This document shows, piece by piece, positions 9,415-20,499 of a DNA stretch of 64,000 bases. Source of the DNA: Lysinibacillus timonensis (GTDB lineage: Bacteria; Bacillota; Bacilli; Bacillales_A; Planococcaceae); contig NZ_LT985980.1 in the NCBI RefSeq assembly GCF_900291985.1, positions 2,206,001 to 2,270,000 on the forward strand, read 5' to 3'. Positions within the stretch are counted from its first letter, which is position 1; the number at the start of each line of letters is the position of its first letter. Under the pieces are notes generated by a model. It worked only from the letters and a program-made list of their open reading frames with translations, made no database searches and was not told where the DNA came from. A program made the position numbers and the translations under genes.

Positions 9415-9710
9415 AAAAAAACGCCTCTATCATTTTCTACAAAATGACAGAGACGCTAATATATATTTTTTGCGCGGTTCCACTCTGATTGAAAGCATTG
9501 AATCATACCTTCCCCTCAAAAGCCCTTAACGCAGACTATACGACTTACCTACTCAATTCAGTAAAGTACTCGAAGGTGCATTTCCGTAAAACAGAACCTA
9601 GGTCATTTCCAGCCAAGATGACCCTCTCTTTGAAGACATGTTTCACGTACTTCTCCTTCTCAACGCTTTATCATTTGAACTTTTTACAATAAGTGAACTC
9701 AATGCACAGT
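9415..9710 (-). promoter_or_regulatory. T-box leader of cysS, cysteine (UGC) specifier
   Basis: A tRNA-sensing leader on the minus strand. Stem I carries the AGTA bulge sequence (GAAGTACG near 9655). On the other side of the stem is the specifier region GAAATGCACC, with codon TGC (Cys) at 9580-9578. The T-box proper, AGTGGAACCGCGCA, is at about 9484-9471. It is followed by a terminator hairpin (9421-9456), which uncharged tRNA-Cys would convert to an antiterminator. The specifier was located by aligning by eye to the glyQS-type stem I layout, and it fits the downstream gene. Confidence 0.92.
9419..9456 (-). terminator. T-box regulated terminator
   Basis: Minus strand: GCGTCTCTGTCATTTT, a short loop, AAAATGATAGAGGCG, then a T-run. 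It is the OFF-state hairpin of the cysS T-box. Confidence 0.85.
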
Positions 9711-9742
9711 TGCTTATCAATTTATAACAGTTTTGTAAATTC

Positions 9743-9770
9743 ATTTTACAACAAGGTTATTAAAAGTCAA
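9743..9770 (-). promoter_or_regulatory. Probable promoter of the cysS T-box leader
   Basis: Minus strand: TTGACT (9770-9765), a 16-base spacer, TAAAAT (9748-9743). It sits just after the gltX stop and before stem I of the T-box. Confidence 0.6.
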
Positions 9771-9776
9771 TTAATA

Positions 9777-11237
9777 CTATTTGACAAACTTCGCAACACG
9801 TTCAATAGCTTTATCTTTACCGATTAATGCAATGGCATCTGGTAGCTCTGGGCCATGCGTTTGTCCTGTTGTAACAACTCGGATTGGCATAAATAAGTTT
9901 TTCCCTTTATGGCCAGTCTCTTTTTGCACCTCTTTAATAGCAGCTTTAATAGACGGCGCATCAAAGTTCTCTAACGCTTCTAGTTGCGCCTTAAGTGAAG
10001 TCATTACTTCTGGAACTTGTTCTCCAGCTAATACCTCTTTCGATTCTTCATCATACTCAATCTCATCTTTGAAGAATAGGCTTGATAATTCAACAATCTC
10101 CGATCCAAAGCTCATTTGGTTATGATATAGACCGATTAAAGCTGTTGCCCATGCATGTTGTTCCTCTGTTAGTTCTTCAGGAAGTAACCCCGCTTTCTGT
10201 AAATGCGGTAGTGATAATTCCACAATCATTTCTAGCGGCGTCTTTTTAATGTATTGATTGTTCATCCATGTTAGTTTATTTTTATCGAACATAGATGGTG
10301 ACTTAGAAAGACGTTTTTCATCGAACATTTCAATGAATTGTTCTTTTGTGAAGATCTCTTCTTCACCTTCTGGAGACCAACCAAGTAATGCAAAGAAGTT
10401 AAACATTGCTTCTGGTAGGTAACCAAGATCTTTATATTGAGATACGAATTGAATAATGGATTCATCACGTTTGGATAATTTTTTATGATCTTCATTGACG
10501 ATTAATGTCATGTGACCATATTGCGGATATTCCCAATCAAATGCATCGAAAATCATCATTTGTTTCGGTGTATTCGATAGATGCTCTTCCCCACGGAATA
10601 CATGTGTAATATCCATAAAATGATCATCCAATACTACAGCATAATTGTATGTTGGAATACCATTCGCTTTCACTAATACCCAGTCACCAATATCTTTTGA
10701 TTCAAACGTCACATCGCCGCGCACTAAATCTGTAAATTGGTATGTTGTGTTCTCAGGTACACGCATACGAATTGTATGAGGTATTCCAGCTGCTTCTTTT
10801 TCAGCTACTTGTTCAGGTGTCAAATGGCGACATTTCCCATCATAAGTTGGTGCTGCTACACCTTTTGCTTTTTGTGCTTCACGTGAAGCTTCTAATTCTT
10901 CAGGTGTACAGAAGCATTTGTAAGCTATTCCCCGATTTAGTAGTTCTTCTGCGTGTTTTGTATAAATATCTAAACGTTCCATTTGACGATATGGTGCATA
11001 CGGTCCACCGATATCAATTGATTCATCCGGAATAATTCCTAACCAACGCAAATTATCAAGCTGTGATGCTTCTCCACCTTCAACATTACGTTCAATATCC
11101 GTATCCTCTATACGAACGATAAATTTACCATTATGGTGTTTTGCGAATAGATAGTTGAATAATGCTGTACGTGCTCCACCAATGTGTAAAAAGCCTGTCG
11201 GACTTGGTGCATAACGAACGCGAACTTCCTTTGTCAT
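9777..11237 (-). CDS. gltX: Glutamyl-tRNA synthetase (non-discriminating type likely)
   Basis: A 486-residue class I synthetase. The HIGH motif is in [14 protein letters not shown] (residues 18-21), and the KMSKS-equivalent is [10 protein letters not shown] at about 250-258. A Cys-rich insert, [10 protein letters not shown] through GKCRHL, is present. In Bacillales this enzyme charges both tRNA-Glu and tRNA-Gln, with GatCAB correcting the latter; that is family knowledge. The start has TAGGAGG upstream. The gap to ispF is 147 bases, and cysE does not follow. Confidence 0.96.
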   Translation of the reverse strand: MTKEVRVRYAPSPTGFLHIGGARTALFNYLFAKHHNGKFIVRIEDTDIERNVEGGEASQLDNLRWLGIIPDESIDIGGPYAPYRQMERLDIYTKHAEELLNRGIAYKCFCTPEELEASREAQKAKGVAAPTYDGKCRHLTPEQVAEKEAAGIPHTIRMRVPENTTYQFTDLVRGDVTFESKDIGDWVLVKANGIPTYNYAVVLDDHFMDITHVFRGEEHLSNTPKQMMIFDAFDWEYPQYGHMTLIVNEDHKKLSKRDESIIQFVSQYKDLGYLPEAMFNFFALLGWSPEGEEEIFTKEQFIEMFDEKRLSKSPSMFDKNKLTWMNNQYIKKTPLEMIVELSLPHLQKAGLLPEELTEEQHAWATALIGLYHNQMSFGSEIVELSSLFFKDEIEYDEESKEVLAGEQVPEVMTSLKAQLEALENFDAPSIKAAIKEVQKETGHKGKNLFMPIRVVTTGQTHGPELPDAIALIGKDKAIERVAKFVK

Positions 11238-11384
11238 AGTCTAAATTGCCTCCTAATTATGTAAAATGCTTTGTACATTTTATCATTGTGTTTCAAGAAA
11301 TGAAAGTTGTACTACTTTTCATTTCATTGTCATTGCAAAATTTATTTACGTGGAATACTTCATGAGAAATTACTTATCTTTTAT

Positions 11385-11861
11385 TTATTTTTTTATGAGT
11401 AGAATTGTTGCCATTGCAGCGATTCCTTCTTCTCTTCCTGTGAACCCTAATTTTTCTGTCGTTGTTGCTTTAACATTAACTTGTGAAGGTTCTGCATTCA
11501 GTAATTCAGCTATTCGATTACGCATTTGCCCAATGTAGGGCGCTAATTTCGGACGTTGTGCCATAATTGTACAATCTATATTTCCTAGTACATAGCCTTT
11601 CCCTTCAACAATCTTCCATATATGCTCCAATAACATAGCACTATCTGCATCTTTAAACGCCGGATCTGTGTCTGGGAAATGATGTCCAATATCTCCTTCT
11701 CCAATCGCTCCAAGGGCCGCATCTGTGACTGTATGTAATAATACGTCTGCATCAGAATGGCCTATTAGCCCACGATCATGAGGAATTATAATTCCACCTA
11801 AAATTAAAGGACGCCCTTCTGCAAACGCATGAACGTCAAAACCTTGTCCTACTCGAAACAT
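11385..11861 (-). CDS. ispF: 2-C-methyl-D-erythritol 2,4-cyclodiphosphate synthase
   Basis: A 158-residue trimeric enzyme of the MEP isoprenoid pathway. It converts CDP-methylerythritol 2-phosphate to the cyclic diphosphate. Metal ligands are at FDVHAF (Asp9, His11) and in [10 protein letters not shown] (His43). Further family motifs are [11 protein letters not shown] and [21 protein letters not shown]. It acts two steps after IspD, whose gene lies upstream, but a terminator hairpin separates the two genes here. Confidence 0.96.
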   Translation of the reverse strand: MFRVGQGFDVHAFAEGRPLILGGIIIPHDRGLIGHSDADVLLHTVTDAALGAIGEGDIGHHFPDTDPAFKDADSAMLLEHIWKIVEGKGYVLGNIDCTIMAQRPKLAPYIGQMRNRIAELLNAEPSQVNVKATTTEKLGFTGREEGIAAMATILLIKK

Positions 11862-12078
11862 ATAATTAGTGCCGCTCTTGCTATAACTGACTATAACAAT
11901 TGCAGCTTCACCATCCTTTACTTTTAATTACCTATATTTCCATTCATATATTAACATATTTCCCATTACCTTGGATTGTAAGCGTAAATATTCTAATTTA
12001 TAGACACAAATTGAATAAGTTTATGGTAACTGCCATTTTCTCTTTTTAGCAAATTGCATAGTTAACATCTTAAATGAA

Positions 12079-12109
12079 AATCCCATCAACCACTCGAGTT
12101 GATGGGATT
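12079..12109 (-). terminator. Terminator after ispD
   Basis: A perfect 12-base inverted repeat (AATCCCATCAAC / GTTGATGGGATT) with a 7-base loop, followed by TTCATTT on the minus strand, in the 273-base gap between ispD and ispF. Nothing else was recognised in that gap. Confidence 0.7.
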
Positions 12110-12134
12110 AATAGTATTTTGTAAGCTTTTGACC

Positions 12135-12818
12135 TTACTTCATACGTTTTTGCAAAATTACTTCACCTAATATGAGATCTTCTTTCGTTGTCATTTTTAT
12201 ATTTTCGTAGTTGGCTTCGATAATATGTACCGGATAGCCTAGACGTTCAACAAGCATCGCCTCATCTGTGCCTAAAAAGCCTTGTTTCTCTGCAACTTCC
12301 TCAGCCTCAGATAATAAATCAAAGCGAAATGCCTGTGGAGTTTGTATTACCCAAAGATTATCACGGTCAACAGTTTCAACAATAATCCCATCCTGTACTT
12401 TTTTCATGGTATCTTTTGCTCTTACACCTGCAATGGCCGCACCTTTTTCTTTCGCACACATTACTAGACTTGAAATAATATCGCGGGTAACAAAAGGTCT
12501 TGCCGCATCATGGACCAAAACGGTTTCGACTTGTTCCATCTCTCTAATGCATGAATGGACTGAATGCTGTCGTTCTTCACCACCGTTAGGTAAACCTTTA
12601 ATTTTCGTGATATGATATTTATCGAGTAATTCTTTAATATATTCACGTTCCTCTGGCTTAACCGCTAACCAGATTCCAGTACAATTATCGTCGTTCTGAA
12701 AAACATTTAACGTATGAATTAATATAGGTGTTCGATTTAATAAAAGAAACAGCTTATTCTGCCCCGCACCCATTCTTTTCCCGCTACCTGCAGCAGGTAA
12801 TACCACTTCGTATTGCAC
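12135..12818 (-). CDS. ispD: 2-C-methyl-D-erythritol 4-phosphate cytidylyltransferase
   Basis: A 227-residue nucleotidyltransferase of the MEP pathway, joining CTP and methylerythritol 4-phosphate. The signature PAAGSGKRMGAGQNKLFL binds CTP. VLVHDAARPFV, VKAKDT-like GVRAKDTMKK and QTPQAFR are conserved. The frame is open to a TTG at 12842, but I use the GTG at 12818: AGGAAG lies 7 bases before it, and the protein then begins in register with the Bacillus enzyme (Q-Y-E-V-V-L-P-A-A-G). Confidence 0.93.
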   Translation of the reverse strand: MQYEVVLPAAGSGKRMGAGQNKLFLLLNRTPILIHTLNVFQNDDNCTGIWLAVKPEEREYIKELLDKYHITKIKGLPNGGEERQHSVHSCIREMEQVETVLVHDAARPFVTRDIISSLVMCAKEKGAAIAGVRAKDTMKKVQDGIIVETVDRDNLWVIQTPQAFRFDLLSEAEEVAEKQGFLGTDEAMLVERLGYPVHIIEANYENIKMTTKEDLILGEVILQKRMK

Positions 12819-12856
12819 TTTGTCACTTCCTAATCTTATCAAAACATTACTATGAA

Positions 12857-13948
12857 TTATGCTACTTGCTCATCTTTCGGTTTGGCAAAGATCATTCGTC
12901 CGGCAGAAGTTTGTAATACACTTGTAACTGTTACCGTTATCGATTGACCAATATGACTACGTCCACCTTCAACTACGATCATCGTACCATCATCTAAGTA
13001 TGCAACACCTTGGTTATGCTCTTTCCCGTCTTTAATAATTATCACTTGCATGTCTTCACCAGGGATCACTACTGGTTTTACAGCATTAGCAAGGTCATTT
13101 ATATTTAAAACCGGTACAAGATGCAAATCACAAACCTTGTTTAAATTAAAATCGTTTGTAATGATTTGGGCACCCATCTTCTTCGCAAGTCGCACAAGTT
13201 TTAAATCTACCTCATGTACGTCATCGAAATCTTCTTCTGAAATAATTACTTTTGTCGCTCGTTCATCTTGCAATTTTTTTAACATATCTAGTCCTCTTCT
13301 TCCGCGGGTTCGTTTTAACGTATCCGATGAGTCCGCAATATGTTGAAGTTCTGTTAAAACAAACTGAGGAACAACTAATACCCCTTCAATAAAACCAGTT
13401 GAAGATATATCTGCAATACGACCGTCAATAATTACACTTGTATCCAGTAATTTAAGAAGTGCTTTATTATCATTCACACTTCCTATATCTCCACTTTTCT
13501 TCTTTGTATTCGGGCCGGTTTTCGAGAACATTTGAGTTAACTCATCACGTTTGTTAAAACCTACCCGGAATCCTAAATATCCAAGAATAATTGATAATAG
13601 AATCGGTAAGAAGTTGTTAATAATTGGTAGGTTGATTCGCTCAATTGCGAATCCAATTAAATAGGCAACTATAAGCCCAACAATCAAACCAAGTGTACCA
13701 AATAGAAGGTCTGCAGCTGGAACTTTAAATAAAACATCTTCCATCCATTGAATGAACTTTACGCAGTAATCAGATAATGCAAAAGATAGTATAAATAACA
13801 TTATTGCACCTACAGCTACGGAAACATACGGATTGTTAAGCCAAGGATTAGAGGATAAATTAATTAATTCGTATAATGGCGGTAAAAAGACAAAACCTAA
13901 CGCTCCTCCGATAAATAGGAATGCAATCTGAATAATCTTTTTCAACAT
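12857..13948 (-). CDS. PIN/TRAM domain membrane protein YacL
   Basis: A 363-residue protein with about four transmembrane segments in residues 1-125. A PIN nuclease-like domain follows (about 165-290, with LLDTSVIIDGRIADI, VVPQFVLTEL and IITNDFNLNKV supplying the acidic cluster). A C-terminal TRAM-like domain (about 300-360) completes it. This is the Bacillus YacL layout and position, next to radA. The PIN acidic residues suggest RNase activity, but I know of no settled role. AGGAGG precedes the ATG. Confidence 0.88.
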   Translation of the reverse strand: MLKKIIQIAFLFIGGALGFVFLPPLYELINLSSNPWLNNPYVSVAVGAIMLFILSFALSDYCVKFIQWMEDVLFKVPAADLLFGTLGLIVGLIVAYLIGFAIERINLPIINNFLPILLSIILGYLGFRVGFNKRDELTQMFSKTGPNTKKKSGDIGSVNDNKALLKLLDTSVIIDGRIADISSTGFIEGVLVVPQFVLTELQHIADSSDTLKRTRGRRGLDMLKKLQDERATKVIISEEDFDDVHEVDLKLVRLAKKMGAQIITNDFNLNKVCDLHLVPVLNINDLANAVKPVVIPGEDMQVIIIKDGKEHNQGVAYLDDGTMIVVEGGRSHIGQSITVTVTSVLQTSAGRMIFAKPKDEQVA

Positions 13949-14116
13949 ATTTCTTCACCTCCTTTTCTTATTCTTCATTATACATGTTCATAATTTGTTT
14001 ACGCTCAGAAAAACCCCACATATTTACATAAGGAAAATACAATGTATATTTAAAAAAGTTGAATCCCACCAGTTTACAAATCTTATATTACATTTCTACC
14101 CAAAATATAAACTAAA

Positions 14117-14147
14117 AATGCCCATACTAATAAGACGTATAGGCATT
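14117..14147 (-). terminator. Hairpin after radA
   Basis: An imperfect 11-base stem (AATGCCTATAC / GTATGGGCATT) followed by TTTAGTTTATATTTT on the minus strand, between radA and yacL. Confidence 0.6.
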
Positions 14148-14162
14148 CATTAGGTTTTCTTA

Positions 14163-15539
14163 TTATAAATCGTTAAAACAACCTCTTAACGATTCATTAA
14201 TGGTTTCCACTCCTATTATTTGAATTCCTTCTGGGTAATCCCAACCGCCTAAATTTGATGATGGTATAAAAGCTCGTTCGAAGCCTAATCGAGCAGCTTC
14301 TTGGACTCTTTGTTCTATTCTCGAAACTCGACGCACTTCGCCTGTTAAGCCTACCTCACCTATAAAACAATCGGTTGCTTTTACTGATTGTTCTTTATAG
14401 CTTGAAACAATCGAAGTAAGAACGGCTAGATCGATGGCCGGTTCATCTAATTTGACTCCACCCGCTACTTTAATATATGCATCTTGTGCCTGTAAAAGCA
14501 TTCCCATTCGTTTTTCTAATACAGCCATTAATAATTGAACACGGTTCTGATCTACTCCGGTTGCCATTCGCTTCGGATAATTAAAACTAGTTTGCGTAAC
14601 AAGGGACTGAATTTCAACTAATATCGGTCTTGTCCCTTCCATTGATGCAACAATCGTTGACCCAGGTGCCCCATGTGAACGTTCTTGTAAAAATAGTTCT
14701 GAAGGGTTGTGAACCTCTTTTAACCCATGGTGGACCATTTCAAAAATGGCGATTTCATTCGTTGAACCAAATCGGTTTTTTTGACTTCTTAAAATACGGT
14801 ATGTGTGGTGGCGCTCCCCTTCAAAATAGAGAACTGTATCTACCATATGTTCTAGCAATCTTGGACCCGCAATTTGCCCTTCCTTAGTTACATGACCTAC
14901 TAGGAAAATGGCTATTCCTTTTGTCTTAGCAATACGCATAAGCTCTGCCGTACATTCTCTTACTTGCGATACACTTCCCGGTGCACTTGTAACCTCAGGG
15001 TGATGAATTGTTTGAATGGAATCAACAATTACAAACTTTGGTCCAACTTCTTCAATCGTTTTGTGAATTAACTCCAAATTCGTTTCTGAATAAATATATA
15101 ATTGTTCTGATGCTACACCAAGACGAGACGCACGTAGTTTTGTTTGGCGCATCGATTCTTCACCAGATATGTATAATACTCGGTGACCTTTATTCGATAA
15201 TAAAGCAGAAACTTGCATCAGTAGTGTAGATTTCCCTATTCCTGGATCACCTCCTATTAATATTAGCGAACCGGGAACGATACCTCCACCAAGTACCCGA
15301 TTAAGTTCTTCCATATCAGTATGCACCCGAGGCTCTTCAACCGTCTCCACATTAACGATTGGCATTGCCTTCTGAATTACTGTATCTGAATGTTGAAATG
15401 CCCCACGTGGACCTTTTGAAACGATCTCAACTTCTTCCACCATCGAATTCCATTCACCACAGCCTGGACATCTCCCCATCCATTTTGGTGATTCGTATCC
15501 ACATGAATTACAACAAAACTTTACTTTTTTCTTAGCCAT
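14163..15539 (-). CDS. radA: DNA repair protein RadA
   Basis: A 458-residue RecA-like branch-migration ATPase. The N-terminal C4 zinc finger ([22 protein letters not shown]) covers residues 9-30. Walker [11 protein letters not shown] is near 97-106. The RadA-specific KNRFGSTNE motif is near 255, and a Lon-protease-like C-terminal domain follows (about 285-458). It is expected to act in recombinational repair and transformation. It lies downstream of clpC, separated by a terminator of its own. Confidence 0.96.
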   Translation of the reverse strand: MAKKKVKFCCNSCGYESPKWMGRCPGCGEWNSMVEEVEIVSKGPRGAFQHSDTVIQKAMPIVNVETVEEPRVHTDMEELNRVLGGGIVPGSLILIGGDPGIGKSTLLMQVSALLSNKGHRVLYISGEESMRQTKLRASRLGVASEQLYIYSETNLELIHKTIEEVGPKFVIVDSIQTIHHPEVTSAPGSVSQVRECTAELMRIAKTKGIAIFLVGHVTKEGQIAGPRLLEHMVDTVLYFEGERHHTYRILRSQKNRFGSTNEIAIFEMVHHGLKEVHNPSELFLQERSHGAPGSTIVASMEGTRPILVEIQSLVTQTSFNYPKRMATGVDQNRVQLLMAVLEKRMGMLLQAQDAYIKVAGGVKLDEPAIDLAVLTSIVSSYKEQSVKATDCFIGEVGLTGEVRRVSRIEQRVQEAARLGFERAFIPSSNLGGWDYPEGIQIIGVETINESLRGCFNDL

Positions 15540-15671
15540 AAACCCTCCTATAACTTGTTTGTTTTTTCTTTATTATAAGTTATCGCTCTGGATTATCGTT
15601 ACTATTTACATATACTGTAGGTGATTCACAAATAATATAAGGAAAACACTGACTTCATTTAAAAAAGATAA

Positions 15672-15699
15672 AAGGTGCCCCGCCTAAACGAGACACCTT
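15672..15699 (-). terminator. Terminator after clpC
   Basis: Minus strand: AAGGTGTCTCG, a 6-base loop, CGGGGCACCTT, then TTATCTTTTTT. It ends the ctsR-mcsA-mcsB-clpC operon. Confidence 0.8.
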
Positions 15700-15710
15700 A
15701 CATTACTAAC

Positions 15711-18149
15711 CTAAATGATTGCTGTATCCTTTTGTTTTACGATAAACTCACCATCGACGTAATCGAATACAACTTGTTGACCTTTTACTACATTTCCTTT
15801 TAATAATTCTTCAGAAAGTCGATCTTCAACATGTTTTTGTAGTGAACGGCGTAATGGTCGAGCACCATATTGTGGATCGTACCCTTCATCTGCAATCTTT
15901 TCAAGAGCAGCATCTGTTAGCTCTAGTTCAATATCTTGTTCTCTTAATCGTTTTGTTAAAGACGATGCCATTAATGAAATGATTTCTTTTAACTCGTCTT
16001 TTTCTAATGAATGGAATACTATCATTTCATCAATACGGTTTAAGAACTCTGGGCGGAACGCTTTTTTCAATTCTTCAAGCATTGTACCCTTCATATCTTT
16101 ATATTTATCTGAAGCGTCTCCAACACCAAAACCAAGATGTTTACGGTATTTTAAGTTTTCAGCACCTACGTTTGACGTCATAATGACTACTGTGTTACGG
16201 AAGTCTACTTTACGACCTTTTGAATCTGTTAAATGTCCGTCATCTAACACTTGTAATAATATATTGAATACATCCGGATGTGCTTTTTCAATTTCATCGA
16301 ACAATACTACTGAATAAGGTTTACGACGTACTTTTTCAGTTAATTGACCACCTTCATCAAATCCAACATATCCCGGTGGTGAACCTACTAGACGAGAAGT
16401 TGAATGTTTTTCCATAAACTCTGACATGTCGATTCGAATCATTGCGTCATCGTCACCGAACATAACTTCCGCGAGTGCGCGGGCTAACTCCGTTTTACCC
16501 ACACCAGTAGGACCTAAGAAAATAAATGACCCGATTGGTCGTTTTGGATCTTTCAGGCCAGCACGTGCACGGCGAATCGCACGAGAAATCGCATCAACTG
16601 CTTCTTTTTGACCTACAACGCGTTTGTGTAGCTCTTCTTCAAGGTTCAGAAGTTTTGCACTTTCTTCTTCTGCAATTTTTGCAACTGGAATTCCAGTCCA
16701 CATCGCAACAACTGTTGCGATATCATCAACAGTAACCTTAGATTCTTCTTTCCCTTGTTTTTCTTTCCAAGTTTTCTTCGTTTGTTCTAATTCATCTTTA
16801 ATTTTTTGTTCAGTATCACGAAGTGCAGCAGCTTTTTCAAATTCTTGAGAAGAAACGGCTGCATTCTTTTCAGAACGAACATTTTCTAACTTATCTTCCA
16901 ACGCTTTTAAGTTTGGCGGAACATTAAATGAACGTAATCTTACTTTAGATCCCGCTTCATCAATTAAATCGATTGCCTTATCTGGTAAGAAACGATCTGA
17001 AATATAACGGTCTGAAAGTTTAGCAGCTGCTTCAACTGCTTCATCGGTAATTTTCACGCGATGATGCGCTTCATAACGATCGCGTAAACCATTAATAATT
17101 TGAATTGTTTCTTCTACTGATGGTTCATCTACTTGAATTGGTTGGAAACGACGCTCCAATGCAGCATCTTTTTCTATATATTTACGGTACTCATCAAGTG
17201 TTGTAGCACCGATACATTGTAATTCTCCACGCGCTAAGGATGGTTTAAGAATATTTGATGCGTCAATCGCACCTTCAGCACCACCAGCACCAATTAACGT
17301 ATGCAACTCATCGATAAATAGAATAACATTACCTGCTTGGCGAATTTCATCCATTACTTTTTTCAGACGATCTTCAAATTCGCCTCGATATTTCGTACCC
17401 GCTACTACAGTACCCATATCTAATGTCATAACACGTTTATCTCGTAAAATTTCAGGAACCTCATTGTTCACAATTTGTTGTGCAAGTCCTTCTGCAATTG
17501 CAGTTTTTCCTACACCCGGTTCCCCAATAAGCACTGGGTTATTTTTTGTACGACGCGATAACACTTCAATCACTCGTGTAATTTCTTTACTACGTCCAAT
17601 TACAGGATCTAAAGAACCCTCTCTTGCAATTGCAGTTAAATCACGCGCTAAGCTGTCTAAAGTTGGTGTATTAACAGATTGAGTTGGATTTGAGCCGCTT
17701 TGATTTGTGTCATTATTACCTAACAGTAACAACACTTGTTGACGTGCTTTATTTAAACTTACACCCGCGTTAGAAAGAACTCGCGCTGCTACGCCTTCAC
17801 CCTCACGAATTAAAGCAAGCAAAATGTGTTCGGTTCCAATGTAAGCATGACCAAGTTTACGAGATTCATCGACAGATAATTCAATGACTTTCTTCGCTCT
17901 TGGCGTATAGTGTACGATTGGTCCAACATCTTTTGTACCTTTTCCAACTAGTTCCTCAATACCAGATTCTATCATTTGAGGGCTTACATCAATTGCTTCC
18001 AATGCTTTTGCTGCAATCCCTCCACCTTCACGAATAAGGCCAAGCAGAATATGTTCTGTACCAATCGATTCATGCTTCCAACGGATTGCTTCTTCTTGTG
18101 CAAGTTGTAACACCTTTTGTGCACGCTGCGTAAAACGATTAAACATCAT
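15711..18149 (-). CDS. clpC: ATP-dependent Clp protease ATP-binding subunit ClpC
   Basis: An 812-residue Hsp100 unfoldase that pairs with ClpP. Two Clp-N repeats (about 3-145) carry the [14 protein letters not shown] type motifs. The first AAA+ module has GEPGVGKTA near 208. The middle UVR/M domain, which binds the adaptor MecA, is around 420-455. The second AAA+ module has GPTGVGKTE near 545. The start overlaps the end of mcsB by 11 bases with GGAGAGG upstream. It is CtsR-controlled through the operon promoter. Confidence 0.97.
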   Translation of the reverse strand: MMFNRFTQRAQKVLQLAQEEAIRWKHESIGTEHILLGLIREGGGIAAKALEAIDVSPQMIESGIEELVGKGTKDVGPIVHYTPRAKKVIELSVDESRKLGHAYIGTEHILLALIREGEGVAARVLSNAGVSLNKARQQVLLLLGNNDTNQSGSNPTQSVNTPTLDSLARDLTAIAREGSLDPVIGRSKEITRVIEVLSRRTKNNPVLIGEPGVGKTAIAEGLAQQIVNNEVPEILRDKRVMTLDMGTVVAGTKYRGEFEDRLKKVMDEIRQAGNVILFIDELHTLIGAGGAEGAIDASNILKPSLARGELQCIGATTLDEYRKYIEKDAALERRFQPIQVDEPSVEETIQIINGLRDRYEAHHRVKITDEAVEAAAKLSDRYISDRFLPDKAIDLIDEAGSKVRLRSFNVPPNLKALEDKLENVRSEKNAAVSSQEFEKAAALRDTEQKIKDELEQTKKTWKEKQGKEESKVTVDDIATVVAMWTGIPVAKIAEEESAKLLNLEEELHKRVVGQKEAVDAISRAIRRARAGLKDPKRPIGSFIFLGPTGVGKTELARALAEVMFGDDDAMIRIDMSEFMEKHSTSRLVGSPPGYVGFDEGGQLTEKVRRKPYSVVLFDEIEKAHPDVFNILLQVLDDGHLTDSKGRKVDFRNTVVIMTSNVGAENLKYRKHLGFGVGDASDKYKDMKGTMLEELKKAFRPEFLNRIDEMIVFHSLEKDELKEIISLMASSLTKRLREQDIELELTDAALEKIADEGYDPQYGARPLRRSLQKHVEDRLSEELLKGNVVKGQQVVFDYVDGEFIVKQKDTAII

Positions 18150-19239
18150 ATTTTTCCTCTCCTTTTTCCTTCGAATTTTGATTTTCTATGTTTAACTTTT
18201 CTCGTAATAATTTTGCTCTGAACAAATCTCTTTCTGTTGCTTGCAGAGTTGTTCCTGCATATTGCTGCACAAAACCTTGCTGAATTAAGATCATACATTC
18301 ATTTAATATGCTTAGAGGTACATCTTTTATTAACCTTAAGTCTACGCCCAAACGAACATTAGATAAACATGTTGCAGCTTCTTCACTCGTCAATATTCTT
18401 GCGTATTTCAATGTACCTAGCGAGCGATAGATTCGATCCTCTAATGCTATCGGCGCTTGTTTCAGTAAGGATTGTCTAGCATTTCGCTCATTTTGAATTA
18501 TTTGAACAACCACATTTTGTAAATCTTCTAATATTTCTTCTTCAGATTTACCTAGTGTTACCTGGTTTGAAATTTGATACATGTTTCCTAAGTTTTCGCT
18601 ACCTTCACCGTAAATCCCTCTAACAACCATCCCTAATCTAGTTAGCATTTGGGAAATCACTTTCATTTGCTTAGACATCGTTAATGCCGGTAAGTGCATC
18701 ATCACAGATGCCCTTAAACCTGTCCCTACATTCGTAGGACAGCTTGTTAAATAACCAAAATTTTCATCAAATGCATATGGCAAATGTTTCTCAAGATAAC
18801 GATCTAGCTGGTTTGCTAGGTCGTAAGTTTCAAATAATTGGAGACCCGGAGCTAAGCATTGTATCCGTAAATGATCTTCTTCATTTACCATTACACTAAT
18901 TGACTCATCTTTGGATATAACAACGGATGCATACTTTTCCTTTTTTGCTAGTAGTGGGCTAATCAAGTGCTTTTCCACTAAAACTTGGCGTTGTAATGCA
19001 GGCATTTCTTTTATAGTAAAATGAGAGAAATATAAATCTCCGTTTTTTCTTTTTAATAATGCTTGTGTGACCACGTCATCAACTTGCTTTGCCTCTTGTT
19101 CGTTGAAACTTAGTGGAAATCGAAAACCATCTAAATTGCGAGCTAATCGAATTCGAGTACTCATCACAATATCAGGATCTGATCCTCTTACTTCCATCCA
19201 ACTTGGTGCATCACTTTTTAGAAAATGTTCAAGATTCAT
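18139..19239 (-). CDS. mcsB: Protein-arginine kinase McsB
   Basis: A 366-residue phosphagen-kinase-like enzyme that phosphorylates arginines, marking proteins for ClpCP and inactivating CtsR. Family sequence includes [20 protein letters not shown] at the start, the active-site region [19 protein letters not shown], and [20 protein letters not shown]. It overlaps mcsA by 4 bases (ATGA), a sign of translational coupling, and McsA is its known activator. Confidence 0.96.
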   Translation of the reverse strand: MNLEHFLKSDAPSWMEVRGSDPDIVMSTRIRLARNLDGFRFPLSFNEQEAKQVDDVVTQALLKRKNGDLYFSHFTIKEMPALQRQVLVEKHLISPLLAKKEKYASVVISKDESISVMVNEEDHLRIQCLAPGLQLFETYDLANQLDRYLEKHLPYAFDENFGYLTSCPTNVGTGLRASVMMHLPALTMSKQMKVISQMLTRLGMVVRGIYGEGSENLGNMYQISNQVTLGKSEEEILEDLQNVVVQIIQNERNARQSLLKQAPIALEDRIYRSLGTLKYARILTSEEAATCLSNVRLGVDLRLIKDVPLSILNECMILIQQGFVQQYAGTTLQATERDLFRAKLLREKLNIENQNSKEKGEEKYDV

Positions 19240-19790
19240 GGTGTATCAACACCCCCAACTTCAAGCTTACGTTCCATATCTTTAATTTCATCTCTTAATT
19301 TTGCGGCATCTTCAAAACGTTCTTCTACAATCGCTAATTGCAATTGTTCTCTTGTTGTTTCGATTTGCTTTTTTAATTGTAATTGTCGGTTTTTTGAGGA
19401 CCCAGGAGTTTTCCCACTATGTTTTGTACCAGCTTGTATTTTTGTTAATACTTGTGGCAACTTGTTACTAAATGTTTCATAACATTGTGGGCACCCTAAC
19501 TTTCCTTGGTTCAAAAACTGACGAAATGTAAATCCACAACTCGGACAAGATGTTGTTTGCTGCGTAGTTTGCTGTTGTTTTTCCTGATTGTCATTCTTCC
19601 AAACATTTAACCCAAACCAATTAGAAACTAACTGAGCTAATGGAAACTGCTCATCTTTATGAAAATCTACGTTAAACGGGTGAAACTGCTCAGCGCACAC
19701 TTCACAATAATGCCTTTCACTTTTTTGACCATTAATAAATTGTGTTACTGTTACGGTCGCCTGTCTATCTTTACAATGTTCACAAATCAC
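19236..19790 (-). CDS. mcsA: McsA, activator of the arginine kinase
   Basis: A 184-residue zinc-binding protein. Four CXXC pairs are visible: CEHC, CEVC, CPSC and CPQC within the first 110 residues. A C-terminal UVR-type helix follows (about 140-178, REQLQLAIVEERFEDAAKLRDEI). It activates McsB and modulates CtsR in Bacillus. The start is GTG with GAGGTGA upstream. It lies 11 bases after ctsR. Confidence 0.94.
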   Translation of the reverse strand: MICEHCKDRQATVTVTQFINGQKSERHYCEVCAEQFHPFNVDFHKDEQFPLAQLVSNWFGLNVWKNDNQEKQQQTTQQTTSCPSCGFTFRQFLNQGKLGCPQCYETFSNKLPQVLTKIQAGTKHSGKTPGSSKNRQLQLKKQIETTREQLQLAIVEERFEDAAKLRDEIKDMERKLEVGGVDTP

Positions 19791-19801
19791 GACCAGTCAC
19801 C

Positions 19802-20269
19802 TCACTGATTATCATATTTTAAGGTTGTTAGCATAGCTCTCAAAATAAAGGACCTTAATTCATCACGTAATGGCAGTTGAATCCTTAGTGATGTTCGATC
19901 GACTGCAGCAAGCATCAGTTTAGCCTCACGTTTTGTAATGACGTTTTCATCAATTAATCGATAAATAATATCTTCTGCCATGCTTTGTGTTGCGCCATTT
20001 TCGATTTGCTTGATGATTGAATCTAATAGATCCGACTTAGAATTTGTCCGAATCCGTAAGATTCGAATATAACCACCACCGCCGCGTTTACTTTCAACTA
20101 AGTATCCTCTTTCAGCAGTGAAACGTGTATTGATGACATAATTGATTTGTGAGGGTACGCATTGGAATTTATCTGCCAATTCACTTCGTTTAATTTCAAT
20201 ATGTCCTTCGCCACCTAATTCGATAACCTGTTTCAAATAACCTTCAATGATGTCAGATATATTTCTCAT
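19802..20269 (-). CDS. ctsR: Transcriptional repressor CtsR
   Basis: A 155-residue dimeric repressor of class III heat-shock genes. The N-terminal helix-turn-helix region has SQINYVINTRFTAERGYLVESKRGGGGYIRI, including the Gly-rich wing that senses heat. The C-terminal part carries the dimer and McsB-target region. First gene of its own repressed operon, with the operator at the promoter. Confidence 0.96.
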   Translation of the reverse strand: MRNISDIIEGYLKQVIELGGEGHIEIKRSELADKFQCVPSQINYVINTRFTAERGYLVESKRGGGGYIRILRIRTNSKSDLLDSIIKQIENGATQSMAEDIIYRLIDENVITKREAKLMLAAVDRTSLRIQLPLRDELRSFILRAMLTTLKYDNQ

Positions 20270-20301
20270 TGTTATACCTCACCTCACTTTGCACTTCTGA
20301 C

Positions 20302-20318
20302 TTTGACTATCTTTGACT
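20302..20318 (-). promoter_or_regulatory. CtsR operator
   Basis: On the minus strand, AGTCAAA-GAT-AGTCAAA: two direct heptads separated by 3 bases, matching the known CtsR consensus (A/G)GTCAAANAN(A/G)GTCAAA. It lies just downstream of the -10 element, where bound repressor would block transcription. Confidence 0.92.
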
Positions 20319-20320
20319 AT

Positions 20321-20349
20321 ATTATATTAATGTAATTTTTAAAATGCAA
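20321..20349 (-). promoter_or_regulatory. Promoter of the ctsR operon
   Basis: Minus strand: TTGCAT (20349-20344), a 17-base spacer, perfect TATAAT (20326-20321), immediately followed by the CtsR operator. Confidence 0.75.
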
Positions 20350-20453
20350 ACAAAAGGCTTACACCATTTTATGAAAAAATGGATGAACTCATTATTTTCA
20401 TATTACTAGCTTACCTTTTTAACGGATTATTTAACTGTATTTATATAAGAAAA

Positions 20454-20489
20454 AATCCGACAAAATTCGAGTGGTCGAATTGCCGGATT
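20454..20489 (-). terminator. Terminator after the small membrane protein gene
   Basis: Minus strand: AATCCGGCAATTCGA, a short loop, TCGAATTTTGTCGGATT, then TTTTTCTTAT. It isolates the gene at 20500 from ctsR. Confidence 0.8.
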
Positions 20490-20499
20490 GTATTCTAAG

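Noticed and set aside
9489-9692. Plus-strand open frame across the T-box
   Set aside because: It lies antisense to a structured leader and has no ribosome site.
11290-11330. Terminator between ispF and gltX
   Set aside because: The GAAATGAAA inverted repeat has no following T-run on the minus strand.
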